A stretch of 64,000 nt of DNA from Strobilurus pachycystidiatus (GCA_019915135.1 JAHLMK010000013.1:1116001-1180000), one strand, 5' to 3'. Counted from the first letter of the stretch, positions 24,425-35,850 are shown. Notes: generated by a model from the sequence alone, not told the origin. Numbers and translations are program-made.

Positions 24425-24597
24425 GTTGGTAGGAAGCGCGCTGTAGTCAGCGTTTGTATCCGCGACGCATGCATATAGGTAGGCGGAGTTGAATTCTGGG
24501 GCCTAAGGCCACTCAAGGGCTGCTAAAGGCCAATGCTGGACTTCGACTTGCAGGGTCGAGGCACCGTTCTGTAGCGGTCTGTGCCGCAGCCGTACTA

Positions 24598-24680
24598 CGA
24601 GCTCACAGGCCAACATCGAAGATGAAGACGCGGCTCTACGTGTAATGGTCAGACCTAATCCGGGCAAGAGCCACTCTTCT
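24598..24680 (+). pseudogene. Relic of kinase-like exon 6
   Basis: About 80 bp starting at the CTCACAGGCCAACATC splice acceptor matches 21207-21290, the start of the last exon of kinase-like gene 1, including ACGCGGCTCTAC. The rest of a kinase gene is missing here. It is a leftover of the kinase that accompanied small gene copy 2. Confidence 0.75.
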
Positions 24681-25368
24681 GAGTATGCCGACTGCAACAA
24701 AACCTTTTCTGACTGCCGGTGGTATTTCTTGCTGCATCATCCTGTCGGGCCGATGTTGTAACTCATGATCCGATTGTCCGAATATCATGATCCGAATCGA
24801 TTTCAGCGAAGACAGCGACACAGAGCTTTTGCGCGCCCTTCTGACCGTCGGATAATGCGCGTCAAGTGTGCCAATATCTGCAAAAGAAGACATTCTGGAT
24901 GCAATCCAGCATGTTCGAGGAAGGAACTGGGCAACACAGTAAGATTGAGTGCGCGAGGAGACCCTCACAGTCAACGGACATAGGAGTCTGAGTGAGGCTT
25001 TAGGACGTGGTTTCATAAACTGCGACAGCCTAGGCCGCCAACGAGGCGACAATCGATGACCGTAGCTCGAAGGGAAGGATCGATTCCAGGAGATCTTCGT
25101 CACCTTGAGAGCCATTAACAACGGTCAGAATCTCTTTCAGTTGCTTAGTCTATCCGCTCACCTTCATCGACTCCGACGGCAGATGCCGCCAGTTAGACCA
25201 AAACTTAAGTACTCAAGTCATCGTCATGGTTCGTTCTCTCGCGTTGTCAGCGCGGTCCCATAAGCTAGTAAAGAGCCCTTGATTGACACTTACAGCGCTG
25301 AGCGGAGTTGCATTCGGTGACCCTGTGGAGAACCTGAGCCGAAATGGCACCCTTCTTGACCTTGTTCA
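24681..25368. other. Intergenic region, decayed duplicated DNA
   Basis: No intact gene is seen. Scattered short frames on the minus strand have no recognisable motif. The stretch may contain further kinase remnants too worn to align by eye. Confidence 0.4.
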
Positions 25369-26744
25369 ATGACGACGATGTTCGATTTATTGCGTGCTCT
25401 GCCTACCTTTTTACGCAGCTTCAAATCCGGTTCTACACAGCCAAAAGTATGCAGTCCAAGTCTAACACAGCTCATGCTGAACTTCTAGATGCCCAAGTTA
25501 CCGAAGACACTCGAGGAGTGGGGGTACGTTGAGACCTCCCAAGAGGAAAACGCTATCTGGGCGTCTCTTGAATCTCTCATGCTTGTAAATGGCATCACGC
25601 TTTGGAAACCAGGGTTCTTGGAACGCTTGACGCGTCCTGGAGGCGGATATCCTGCCAATGGTGGCTTCTTGTATATTTCGCCCCACCTGCACTTCGAGAT
25701 AGGACAAGGGGCAGGACGCAACGCAAAGTATCAAACGTTTCCAGTGAGTACGCAAATTATTCTTGCACCCTCCCCCTTATCTGTTAAGTTAAGAGGGCGA
25801 CACATCGCGTCGGTAGTGATAAAGATGGTGTCGCCGTTGTCATTCAAATTGCTGTGAAGGGCGAGGAGGGCAGGGAGCGTTTGAGACTTTTGAGACTCCT
25901 CGGAAACAGGCAGGATTGCAGCACTCCCGCGCATCACTTTCTTCCTTTGTGGAAAGAGATAGCTTCTGGAGACATGGTGTTCACAGTCTCGCCGCTTGTC
26001 GGTTCATCAGTGCAGGACATATTCAACTTTGAAGGAAACTCGGTCGCTGACATACTGGACATGATACTACAATGCATTGAGGTCAGACTATGACTCACCA
26101 TCCGGCTTTCCGATGGTCGTTGAACCCTATCTTAGGCGCTAACCTTCTTGCACGCTCAAAGCATCGCTCACCGGGTGAGTGACCCATCTTATTCGTCAAC
26201 ATCTCTCATGACATTTCTCGCGCAGGACGCATTCATTCAGAACTATCTCATACAATGGATGCCTGAAAGTCTGACGCGCGGAAAGCCGGCGACGACTAGG
26301 CCTCGCGTCTACATGATTGATCTCGAGATGTCCATAGAGTTTGGGCCATCATGCCCGCCGAGTGATCGAATGGTCGTCGGTCCTCCGTCCCCTTCTCCGT
26401 ATTATCTCGGCCCTCTCCCTCCAGAGGGTACGGACGGCAAGCCGTACTGCCCCTTCAAGGCCGACGTATGGCAGCTTGGCTGGTATTTGCAGCAGTTCAC
26501 CGTATGCCAATTCCAGGCATTCTTTGTTCACCCGCTCATCCTACCTTTGCAGTCCACGATCATAGAGATCGACGCTGTCCTACGATCAATGCTTGAGCCT
26601 GATCCAGTGAGACGGTTTTCATCGAAGGATCTGCTTGTATGTTTACAGGATGTAGTGTATAGTTACGCGCCAGAAGCCCTGCATATCGCTCCACAGATTG
26701 TACACCTACCGTACGAGCTCCCTAGAGAATTGTCGTCTTTGTGA
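25369..26744 (+). CDS. Kinase-like protein 3 (probable pseudokinase)
   Basis: Six exons (25369-25446, 25489-25743, 25794-26081, 26136-26174, 26226-26501, 26553-26744) join to 375 residues. It is the closest paralogue of gene 1: exon 2 is 255 nt in both and contains LTRPGGGYP, exon 4 is 39 nt, and exon 5 is 276 nt. The catalytic loop is HRDAFIQN, the DFG position is DLEMS, and beta-3 reads AVVIQIAVKG with Gln at the Lys position. The segment FKADVWQLGWYLQQF is nearly identical to gene 1. The start MTTMFDLL is in frame and followed by a short helix. The catalytic Asp is kept while the ATP-anchoring Lys and the DFG Gly are lost. No substrate can be named. Confidence 0.85.
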
Positions 26745-27507
26745 CGCCGCGGCTTATTATGATTTCCATTTTTTTGGGGGGAGCAGCGGTAAATGGCCTG
26801 TGTATCGAGTGCGTATGGAACAGAGCCATTGCTATCGGAATGATACCTGGAACACATGTCTCTGAATGTACTTGACGTCGACGTGAGGATGAGAATGAGT
26901 GCAGGCTCTTGACGACTGCCTTTGAGATCTCCACGGCAACTCCTGCAGCAGGAATCTTAGCTGCTACTACTCGTCTACCGCTTTACAAAGTGACGACAGT
27001 GTGGCGCACTCCCTCAAGGCCTGACGTGACTCAACCTAGTGAGTAGACCAATATTTCAATGCACCCACACCTACCCATATACAAACAATAAATCGGTATC
27101 GGTATGCGAGAGATGATTACACAGCCAGACATTCGGATTGCCTCTCCGGTGGTGGCGGCCGATGTGCCGGAACGGCGGATTTCTGTTTTGCCGCTCCGTT
27201 GGTGTGGCGGGTGTCTCAGAGGTACATAGGAGTTTTGTATCGTAGCACTCCCTTTCGACTAGGCCTTACCGGCAACACTCATATCTGTATATCTCAGACG
27301 ACGCAAAGACGTGCCGCAACTGTCCATTTCGGTCCCCAGCCATAATGGGATCAAGAATTGATGAAAGAAGTATGAGTGCCGTAAACGGGCTGTCAACATC
27401 TTCGCTGACGACGCCCTTCCGTCTGGAAAGTCGTACGACCGGCTGACAGCAATAGAGACTATGCCCTCTGCCGCCTTTGCGATAATTCAAGCTCTCTCCC
27501 AACTCGT
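26745..27507. other. Intergenic region and unresolved 5' end of the next gene
   Basis: Bases 26785-26900 resemble the downstream DNA of kinase-like gene 2 (about 23003-23115), so the duplication reaches past the kinase stop. Near 27162-27194 there is a small hairpin (CGGAACGGC ... GCCGCTCCG, one mismatch). First exon(s) of the transposase-like gene probably lie between 27280 and 27500 but could not be fixed. Confidence 0.4.
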
Positions 27508-30500
27508 TTGAACCAGGAAAGAAACCGGACCCGACACGAGGCATCTGCAGGTCATCAACGCCGACTTGAAGCTCACCAGTTCGATGATCCTCTCTCTCAC
27601 CTCGACGAATCTCAGAGTGACGGACCATCACCAGTGTCAGCCGTTCACGGAGATTTAATTGGGTCTGCACACCGTGCGCTTCTTGGGTCACTCTATGACG
27701 GCTTCACGTCGGACAGCCCCTCCCTTGCCGCTCCCGACGACAATGCCGGGCCATACTCCCCAACATATGGGCAGGAGCAGCACTTCTGGAACGTTCACTA
27801 TACTGATGAAGAGCCTCACCGTTTCACAGACATACCAGAGCTCCGCCAAGAGTTGGGCGGCCTTTTGGGCAACCTGCTCAATATCAGCAGTGCAAACATG
27901 CCTGATCTCGGTGTTGAATTTGACGCGCCACCAGATTCGGACTCGGAGTACGACTCGGACGAGCCTCTGCATGAGATCCCAGATGGCGTACCGTTCGACG
28001 ACCCAGACGTTCCTCTGGACCAGCATCACAATGCTGAGACCGGATCGCTCTGTGAGTTCACAACCCCTTTCATTCGCATTTTTTTCATACCGCCATCAGT
28101 CAATGAAACAGGCGATTCCGCTCAAGAGGGGCCTCGCAAGCGAGCGCGCGCATCTGAGGCAGATACCGACTCTCCGGAATGGTATCCGTGGAAGGATAAG
28201 ATCGTGAGTACACCCACTCTGGATAGTCAGTCATTATCATTGACTTTGTGATAGACGTGTACTCTTGACATCCTGATGCATTTACCGCGCTCGGTTTTCT
28301 CCCAGCGTCAGCTGGACCTGTTCTTATGGCTGCTCACGGAAAACGGAGTCAACGATGTACCCTCCATCCGAAGTATGAACACATTGAACGAACGCCTACA
28401 GAAGCTCTGCGGAATCGAAACAATACAGCACACGGGAGCTCATGGCAACGTCTACCACGTCAACAATTTGTCGCAGATTGTTGCACAGGTGTGTCTCTCA
28501 TATCCCCGCCCACCTCATACTCTTATCCTCTTCCAGGAAATGGCCAATCCTAGAGTTCGACCCCACCTTTCCTTTTACCCCGAAGACAGCGGCAAGAAGG
28601 TTTCCGAAGCGCGCCAGGCCCATCGGTGGCTGAACGAGATTCCTGATGAGCTCGCCGCCCCAATGATTCGACTCGGACAATCCGATTATTACCTTTTTGA
28701 GCCGACAGTCCTCATCAATCACGTCGAGGAGTACTGTATGCCCGTACGGTGGTTTACGCGAAATGGCGAGATGCATGCACGATGCTGGAAGATCCTTCCG
28801 CGCAGGGCTGACGATGGTTGGCTGGTGTCGCAGGAGGAGTTCGAGATACATCAATCCCAGCTACTCCATACCTTTCCAGAGTTCTGCGAGAGCTTCGAGA
28901 GATATGATGTTCCGAATCCACGTCACATTCTTGGTCTGTTTCTTTCTTATCCTATCTTTCCTTTGTTGACCTTGATGTAACGGCTAGGCGCAGTCCCGGA
29001 CGAGTTCACACCGTTTGTGAGCGAATGGACTCTTTCCGACCCTGTTCGTGGTAATCGCTGGCGTCAGCTTGCCAACGGGCGTCGAGTTGTGTCCTTTCCG
29101 ATATGGATGTACTGTGACGACACCTCGGGCAATGTGTCGAAGAAGTGGAACAAACACAATAGCTTCTTGTTCACTCCGGCGGGCTTGGCCCGTAATCAAA
29201 GCCATAAAGAGTACAACATTCACTTCTTGTGTACATCTAATTTGGCGGCGCCTCTAGAAATGCTTGACGGTATCGCTGAGCAGATTGCGTAAGTTCAGTA
29301 TATTCTCACTTGATCTATCTGAAACACTCTTCCCCAGTGCGGCCGAAGAGAGTGGAATTGAAGCGTGGGACTGCCATTTCGAGGAAGATGTACTGGTACT
29401 GCTATGGGTACTCGCTTTGCTCGGTGACAATCCCATGCAGAGCGAATTTGCTTGTCACATCGGTCTTCGGGGCAAGTACTTCTGTCGCGTGTGTCGAGTT
29501 ATGGGCAAGAGCCGAACAAGAGAAGGGGCTGATCCCATTGAGGTCGTAGAGGAAGACGATGACGAGGGTAACGGAAGTGATGATTCTGATCATAGTGTCC
29601 AGCCAAAGAAACGTGCAAAGTTTGTCGAATCATGCGCGCAGGTTAAGGCTCGAATCTTGTCTTTCATCGAGGTTAGTCAGGGTCGTCTCGATAACAATCG
29701 AAACACTGAGATTTCAAGCAGCCAGGTCCTGCAAGGGAGCGAGCATACACGCTGGAACGCCTCGATGATATGTTCAAAGAGGCTATTCATGTGGGCGCAG
29801 AAGGACGAGTTAAAGCCATGCGGACAGCATCTGGCCTCAAGGACACCTATCAACAAGTCTTTCTGGAGCGCTTGTTCAACTCGCACAAGAAGAAACGGAC
29901 CACGGAATCGAAGGATAAGGCCCTGCGATCCTGCATCAAAGAGCTTCCCGATCGAATCACCAGCCCCGTCTGGATGCTCAAAGGTAAGAAGATTTCCATG
30001 ATGTGACCTAGAAGCTCAATTACAGCGACTGTAGGCCTCGATCCTCATCGCGATACTCCTGTGGAAATCCTCCATGTTGTACTTCTGGGGTTTATCAAGT
30101 ACATGTGGCGTGACGTACTGAAAGTCCAACTCAAGAACAAGGATTCGAAGCTCTTGGAGCTTGAGCACAAGATCAGCTCCTTTGACACTCATGGACTTGG
30201 GATTCCGGCGCTCAACGGACACACTCTTGTCAAATATGGCTTATCTTTGACAGGTCGTGACTTTCGTGCCATTGCTCAAATAGCGCCGTTTGTTCTTCAC
30301 GGTATGGTCTCTCAGGAAGCATACAATGCTTGGGTCTGCATCTCGAAGCTCGTTCCCCTTATATGGCAAACGGAAATTGAAAACATTGACGAATACACGG
30401 TGCGCCACTTGACTTAGTAGATCATACCCATACCTGAAATTCCGTAGGCTACACTGACGTGCGAAATACGTGCATTTCTGCTTCTCGCTGCGAGGTGGTC

Positions 30501-31783
30501 TGCCCGATGGTTCAACAAGCCCAAATTCCATATCCTCGTGCATTTGCCTGACCACATCCGACGTTTTGGGCCGGCAATCCTCTTTGCCACTGAAGCATTT
30601 GAATCTTTCAATGCAGTCATACGTGGGAAAAGTGTGCACTCCAATCGCCTTGCACCGTCCCGAGATATTGCTCTCGCCTTTGCTCAAGGAAATCGCATCC
30701 GACATCTGCTCAGTGGCGGGAGATTCTATGTTCGCAGCCGGGAACTCGAGACTGAGCCATTTCAGCTACGCTCTTGTGGACCAGGACCTTTACGCATCGT
30801 GACTGTACCCAAGAGTACCATTGCTGCATATCTCGGACTGGAGGAGATCACCGAACATATTGGTATGTACTTCGTACTCAGTTCTTGCGAAGAAATGCTC
30901 AGTCCGGATAGGTTCATGTACGAACACATCCGAACGTCCGTGCAAGTATGCGAGGACGGAGACCGGGCAGTCTTTTCCCAACCTGGATAGGTTCTCAGTA
31001 GCGGAACGCCAGCACGGCCGCTTTCAGACTGCCAAGGACGTCGTCCTTCTCAACGGTGATCGTGTTGCCGTCAACGAGTTCGCTATCATCAGTGATTCTC
31101 ACCATCAGCGTTTTATTGCCCGCATTGTGGAAATATTGCGGTTCATGCCTTCAGATATCATGGCGCAGATTGGGAGCATTGGTCTCCAGCAACCGAGTTC
31201 CATATTGGTTGAGCTCATGACTGCAACAACGGTCTCCACCATTTACGACATGCCTATCTTGCGTTCATCTGGCCAGATGATTGCTCTATTCACTATCAAC
31301 GTGTGTTTAGTCTGCCGTCAGCGTTCTTTCGATTCAATCCCTCTAATTCTTTTATAGGAGATCCTTGGAGGCGTAAATGTACCTCACAACTGCGCAGTGA
31401 ATGCTTGTGGGCTAACAGGAACCCGCGAAGTATATCAAGAGCGAACCAAGACTACGAAAACAGTGCCGATAATGGAGCACAACCAAAACCCGGGTGAACG
31501 TATTTTAAACGTTGCTCAGATGCGTAACATCAATCTGCTGGTCCCATTTCGAGTTCCATCTCTTCCACTGACACCGCAGCAAGTATCGGAGTTATTGGAG
31601 GAAAGTGCGAGAAAAGAAGCGGCTTCACAGGCGAAATCTGCTAAGACGAGGGGCGAGCGACCGTTTACACGGCCAAATACACCGTCTGTCTCCCGTCCAT
31701 CATCGCCTTCAGTTGTTGGGAGTTCTAGAGTACCCATAGGACTCGGCACATCTAGTGGACTACGATATGGCTGGACGATGTAG
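27508..31783 (+). CDS. Large transposase-like protein of a mobile element
   Basis: About twelve exons can be joined in frame from 27508 to the stop at 31783 (introns for example 28052-28112, 28932-28988, 29292-29337, 29985-30034, 30861-30909). The start codon is not found; the 5' part probably uses an upstream exon. The protein has an acidic, Asp/Ser-rich N-terminus. A central block then reads KKWNKHNSFLFTPAG and NIHFLCTSN, followed by LGDNPMQSEFACHIGLRGKYFCRVCRV with a possible Cys/His metal site. Then come a basic KKRAK, EILHVVLLGFIKYMWRD, FHILVHLPDHIRRFGPA and a Ser/Pro-rich tail. Proteins of this type occur in many near-copies in mushroom genomes, as expected for a DNA-transposon protein. 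I cannot assign it firmly to CACTA/Plavaka, KDZ or another superfamily. The frame is intact throughout what could be read. Confidence 0.72.
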
Positions 31784-31812
31784 ATTTCTGCACAGCTATA
31801 CATTTTATACAT

Positions 31813-32697
31813 CTAGTTATCCATCTGTGATTCGTGTAGATTAGGATATAGAGCAGTGAATCTATCAGGCTCACGCTGGCGTACTGGAACACTCAGACGA
31901 TGAGCCCGTAAGATGGCGATCAAGTTGGAACAATACTCGCGCTCACGCTCCAATGCGTTTTCCAAATCCTCCTCTCGGACACTACAGGCCATGTATTTTG
32001 TGGCATAGTCCTCTGCATCCTTGCTGGCATCGGTCGCATAGCCTCTGGCCTCCTCCACGTCAGACTCTAACTCCGTGATGCGCGACTGTAAAGTTGATAG
32101 CTCGGCATTGATTAATGAATTAATTGTGACTATCAGAGAAGACGCTAGACGGATCGTGTTAGAAGAATCTACACTGTAAACACATGACAAAACTTACGTG
32201 AACTCGAGTTCGAGTTGTCAGTGCTGTTCTGATGATCCTGATGTGTCCCTTCTTCTTCGCTATCATCACGAATCTGTCGACCACTAAGCAGTAGAGCTGA
32301 GTTGGAATCTCTGGACGTACCGAATCATCTCTCTCATCCACCAGTGCTTCAGTTCCCATGCTAGCTTCGGGAGCGATCTGTGGCGCATCTGGTGTCTCCA
32401 CGTTGTGAAAGCCGAGTTCCGCCTCCCACTGAGTATCAGTAAGCTGGCTGTCGAGTATTCCATTATTGAAAAGACTGATCACAGGTGAGTACGACAAGTT
32501 TAGAATGTAGATATATACGACTCACCGCCGTGTGAGTCTGGTAGCAGCTTGCTGGCTCAGCCTCCGCTTATTCGGTGTCCTATAGATCCTCATTAATCTG
32601 TGTCTCACAACGAGGGGACGACTTACCGTGGCAATCCCTCCTCTGGTGACTGTGAGGCTTTGTATGACGAAGAGGGACTTGGGAAATAGTAGGTCAT
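31813..32697 (-). CDS. Coiled-coil protein of the mobile cassette
   Basis: Five exons (32697-32627, 32579-32526, 32447-32321, 32273-32198, 32144-31813) join to 219 residues. The first half is polar with a basic patch (TPNKRRLSQQAATRLTRR). The second half is a coiled coil of about 80 residues (INSLINAELSTLQSRITELESD ... NALEREREYCSNL). For the last intron the acceptor at 32145 gives a 53-bp intron; the nearer AG would leave only 29 bp. The 3' end is 30 bp from the stop of the transposase-like gene (convergent), and the 5' end is divergent from the next gene. No known domain is seen. Compact packing suggests it belongs to the same element. Confidence 0.68.
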
Positions 32698-32887
32698 GGT
32701 CGATCGCTTCAAAGCGCCCATTGGCCACCCGCCTTTTATAGCCGGCCGTGATCGCAAACACAACGCGCCTCTGTTGACCATTAAACAAGCGCTCGTGACT
32801 TCACGTGCAGGCGGGATCCCTCCGCCCTATAAAGGCAGAGCGACCAAGGAAAGCTATAAAAGGTCTCCCTCCAAAATTTGGTGCATC
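32698..32887. promoter_or_regulatory. Divergent promoter with two TATA boxes
   Basis: The 190 bp between two divergent ATGs hold TTTTATA at 32733-32739 (TATAAAA on the minus strand, about 36-43 bp before ATG 32697) and CTATAAAAG at 32854-32862 (about 26-34 bp before ATG 32888). A second TATAAAG lies at 32828-32834. The paired boxes suggest both genes are expressed from this spacer. Confidence 0.6.
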
Positions 32888-34787
32888 ATGGCTGCTGACA
32901 CCCACTTTTCTCAATTTGACGCCTCACAAAGGTTGCCCAGCTCCGCGCCGACTCCTTTCTCCATGGGTTCCACTCCTCATTTATCCCAATCCTCGTTAAA
33001 TTTTCGTCATCATTCCCCAGAGCCTACAGGATATCGTGACAGCCTGCATCATTCCGAGGACAGCTTTTCACGCCCTTCATCGCGTTCATCGACGCGTGAC
33101 TGCCGCTTTGGAGACCGTCGACGATCTCAGTCACCTTTTTCGCGTCAGCCGGAGCGCTCATCGTTGTTGGCCTCCTATCAATCGCCCTCTCCTTCTTACC
33201 ATCCAGCAAACAACCCATATCGCCAGTATGACTACTCTGGAGACAATCCTACCCGCTTCTCGCAGCCACAGACATCCGGACCATATCGCGAGGCCTCTGG
33301 ACACCAAAACGCGGCTGCAGCCTCAAGTCCGACCAATCCTACCCGCCTCTCGCAGCCCCAGACATCAGGACCGTATCGCGAGGCCTCTGGACACCAAAAT
33401 GCGACTGCAGCCTCAAGTCCGACTGGTCAATCGCATATTGAGGGGCAGCAGCCAAGTGACAGAGACGTCCTCCCTCCTCGATATACTGCAGCTGTTGCAA
33501 AAAAACACGGGTTGTCTGCTGATGCAACGGCCAGTCTGCATGCCTTTGTCAAGGTACGTCGTCTTGCTTTATCTCATTCATACATCGGAGCTTACAGCTT
33601 GCGTGTAGACCGGTAGTCTGGGCTCCGGACCTCTCTCCAAACCGGATCTCAGTACACGGGCACTCGCCTTTGCTTTGATGCTTGGTATCAATGCAAAACT
33701 TGATCGCGTACTCTCTGCAAACTCTTCTTCGTCGGGGTCTGGCATTCAAGACCAACTCAAAACGATTGCGACTGCAGTTGCCAAGTCCTGGACCCCCGAT
33801 AAGGAGTTAAAAGTATGTGCCCGTGTCTGTTGACATGCATGTTTGCTCAGAGACCTCTAGACAGCTATCCGCCTTCGCAGCCAGAAGATGGTTTACGCTG
33901 TTCAGCGCAACACATACTCCGATCTTGGGGATAAGCTACTGGTGAGTAATGACATGCTTACCTTTACAGTCTGTGCACTGACAAGCCACAAAAGGCATAC
34001 TTCGAGGAGCAAAAGGATTCACATGGTCTCACGGACGTTTTTGAAAACGACGGCAAGAAAAGTACCTTGAAGTCTCTAGTGAATGCCGAAGCACGAGCTG
34101 CGCGGGACGCCTTCAGTCGTGATGTCTGTCATATTTCCTCTTGCCCAATGACCTGATGACACAAATCTGCTTGTAGTTGCGTAACAGCCTACGTGGTACT
34201 ACCTACAAGACCCTCAAGGAATTCACTCAGAACTCAAATCGCAAGTATCTCCATGTTTCGGGAAGTGATGCAACCGACGTACAGTACATGTACCGCAACG
34301 CTCTCTATGTGAGTCTCATATATTCTCATATGCAGTATTTGATAAACTCCGTCAGCGCAATTTTATATTCAACAATCCCGACCTGCTGGTTTCTCGTAAG
34401 AAGAAAGCCCAGGACAGCAGTGACGACGATGTCGACGAGGATTCGGTTGAGCTGGAGGAGAACAGCAATTCCACTGAGACGGAGAAGGCAGCTCACCCCG
34501 GCAAAGAGTCCTTCTGGACACGGATGTCGACATACATGAAGGGTGAAATCAAGCTATATGGAACCAGCCTAAATGATCCCCGGTGGCGTCCGTAAGCGTG
34601 TTCTTTGCCTTGTTAATACTTTTCTAACCATATGACTTCAACCTTCAGCCGCATTGACGACGTTATGCGCCTTGAGAATGCGAAATACGATAGAAGTGCT
34701 CTGAAGCCCATCGAGAACTTGTCGCCGCAGACTGAGCAGGATCCTGACGGGAATGGTGCCAGTCTAGAAGAGCTTTTAATGACTTAA
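32888..34787 (+). CDS. Ser/Pro-rich protein with tandem repeat, mobile cassette
   Basis: Seven exons (32888-33553, 33609-33812, 33861-33941, 33995-34123, 34177-34308, 34356-34591, 34649-34787) join to 528 residues. The N-terminal 220 residues are disordered, rich in Ser, Pro, Gln and Arg, and contain two copies of a 28-residue repeat with the core SQPQTSGPYREASGHQN. The C-terminal 300 residues look folded and mostly helical (STRALAFALMLGINAKLDRVL, LRNSLRGTTYKTLKEFTQ, acidic SSDDDVDEDSVELEEN). I do not recognise a domain. The intact frame across seven exons and the shared promoter with the coiled-coil gene argue that it is functional. It might act as a DNA-binding or accessory protein of the element; that is inference. 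Confidence 0.68.
33246..33425 (+). repeat. 84-bp tandem repeat, two copies, in coding sequence
   Basis: Two near-identical in-frame units begin near 33247 (AATCCTACCCGCTTCTCGCAG) and near 33337 (the same with CGCCTC), separated by AAGTCCGACC. Each encodes NPTR-[F/L]-SQPQTSGPYREASGHQN-[A/T]-AAASSPT-like sequence. Few substitutions separate the copies, so the duplication is recent or homogenised. Confidence 0.88.
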
Positions 34788-35190
34788 CTTACATTGTTGA
34801 ATATATGCTACGGTCTAGTATATCTCTTACTCATGAGACGAAAAGTAGGCCAGTTGTAAGCTTGGGCGTGAATTCGGGCGGAGGTTGCACGTGACGCAGT
34901 TGACTTTCCCAAGGACCGTCATGTTCATCGGGTGTTCCACCTGTATGGCGGCCCTAGACTGGTGCTGGTGTTCCACCGTGCCTCTCTTGTCTTTTCTTTC
35001 TTCTTTGCCATTCTCTTCCCTTTCATTGTGGACCGAGCACCAGCGTACGCGTGCCGACCCTGGACTACGACGGAAACTGTGTGCTTGTTCCTTTTGCTAG
35101 CCTTTTCATCTCTCTTGCGGATAGCTTCTGACTTAACTCACAGCCATTAAGAGACAGCTATATGGTGAAATGCGACAAGACCTCTGACCA
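34788..35190. other. Intergenic flank of the cassette
   Basis: No gene is supported. It includes a near-palindromic GTTGCACGTGACGCAGTTGAC at about 34885-34905. A terminal inverted repeat matching the left flank could not be found by eye. Confidence 0.4.
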
Positions 35191-35850
35191 CTAGGACGAT
35201 ACTCGACCGAACAAGGAATGACTGAGGGACTTCAACGATACCCACGACCACCTGGAACAATGACCGACTGGCTTCGACGATAACGGCGACCACCCGGAAC
35301 AATGGCACTCAAGTGACGACTATGACCAACAGCTGGTGTTGACGAGGCCCACAACCGACTGAGTTGGACTAGAACTACGACAGACAGCCAACCAGCACAA
35401 CGGACGAGGCCCACGATCGACTCTGACTTGAACAAGGACTACGGCCAATGGGTACGCTCGATGTAGTTTGGACGAGGCCCATAACCGAACTAGTCGAGGA
35501 CCACGAGACCCCGAACTAGACAACGACCACGACTCAAACAAGGCCCACGACCGAGCACCACCACCAACGGCCCGAACGAGGACTCGACCGAGCACTACGA
35601 CCCGACCGAGCACTACGACCAACGGCCTGAATGAGGACTACGACTGACGGCTAACTGCCTTTATGACCGACCTCTGGTTGTGGCTCACGATTCGAACGAG
35701 GACTATGATCTTGTGGCTCACGATTCGAACAAGGACTACAATCAACAGCTAGCTCAAACGAAGACTGACACGGTCAAACCAGCAATCACGACTGACCCGA
35801 ATGAGGACCGAGGACGGAACGAACACCCCACCCAGGTCCTACAGCCACTC
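35190..35850. repeat. Degenerate tandem repeat array
   Basis: This low-complexity stretch is built from variants of CGACC, GAACGAGGACTACGAC and GAGGCCCACGACC. Clear local duplicates are CGACCGAGCACTACGACC (35585-35621, twice) and GTGGCTCACGATTCGAAC (near 35681 and 35713). Frames crossing it encode only repetitive peptides. No promoter or splice pattern is seen. Confidence 0.75.

Noticed and set aside
27162..27194. Small hairpin considered as a terminal inverted repeat of the cassette
   Set aside because: Its stem is only nine bases with a mismatch and no matching partner was seen near 34.8-35.2 kb.
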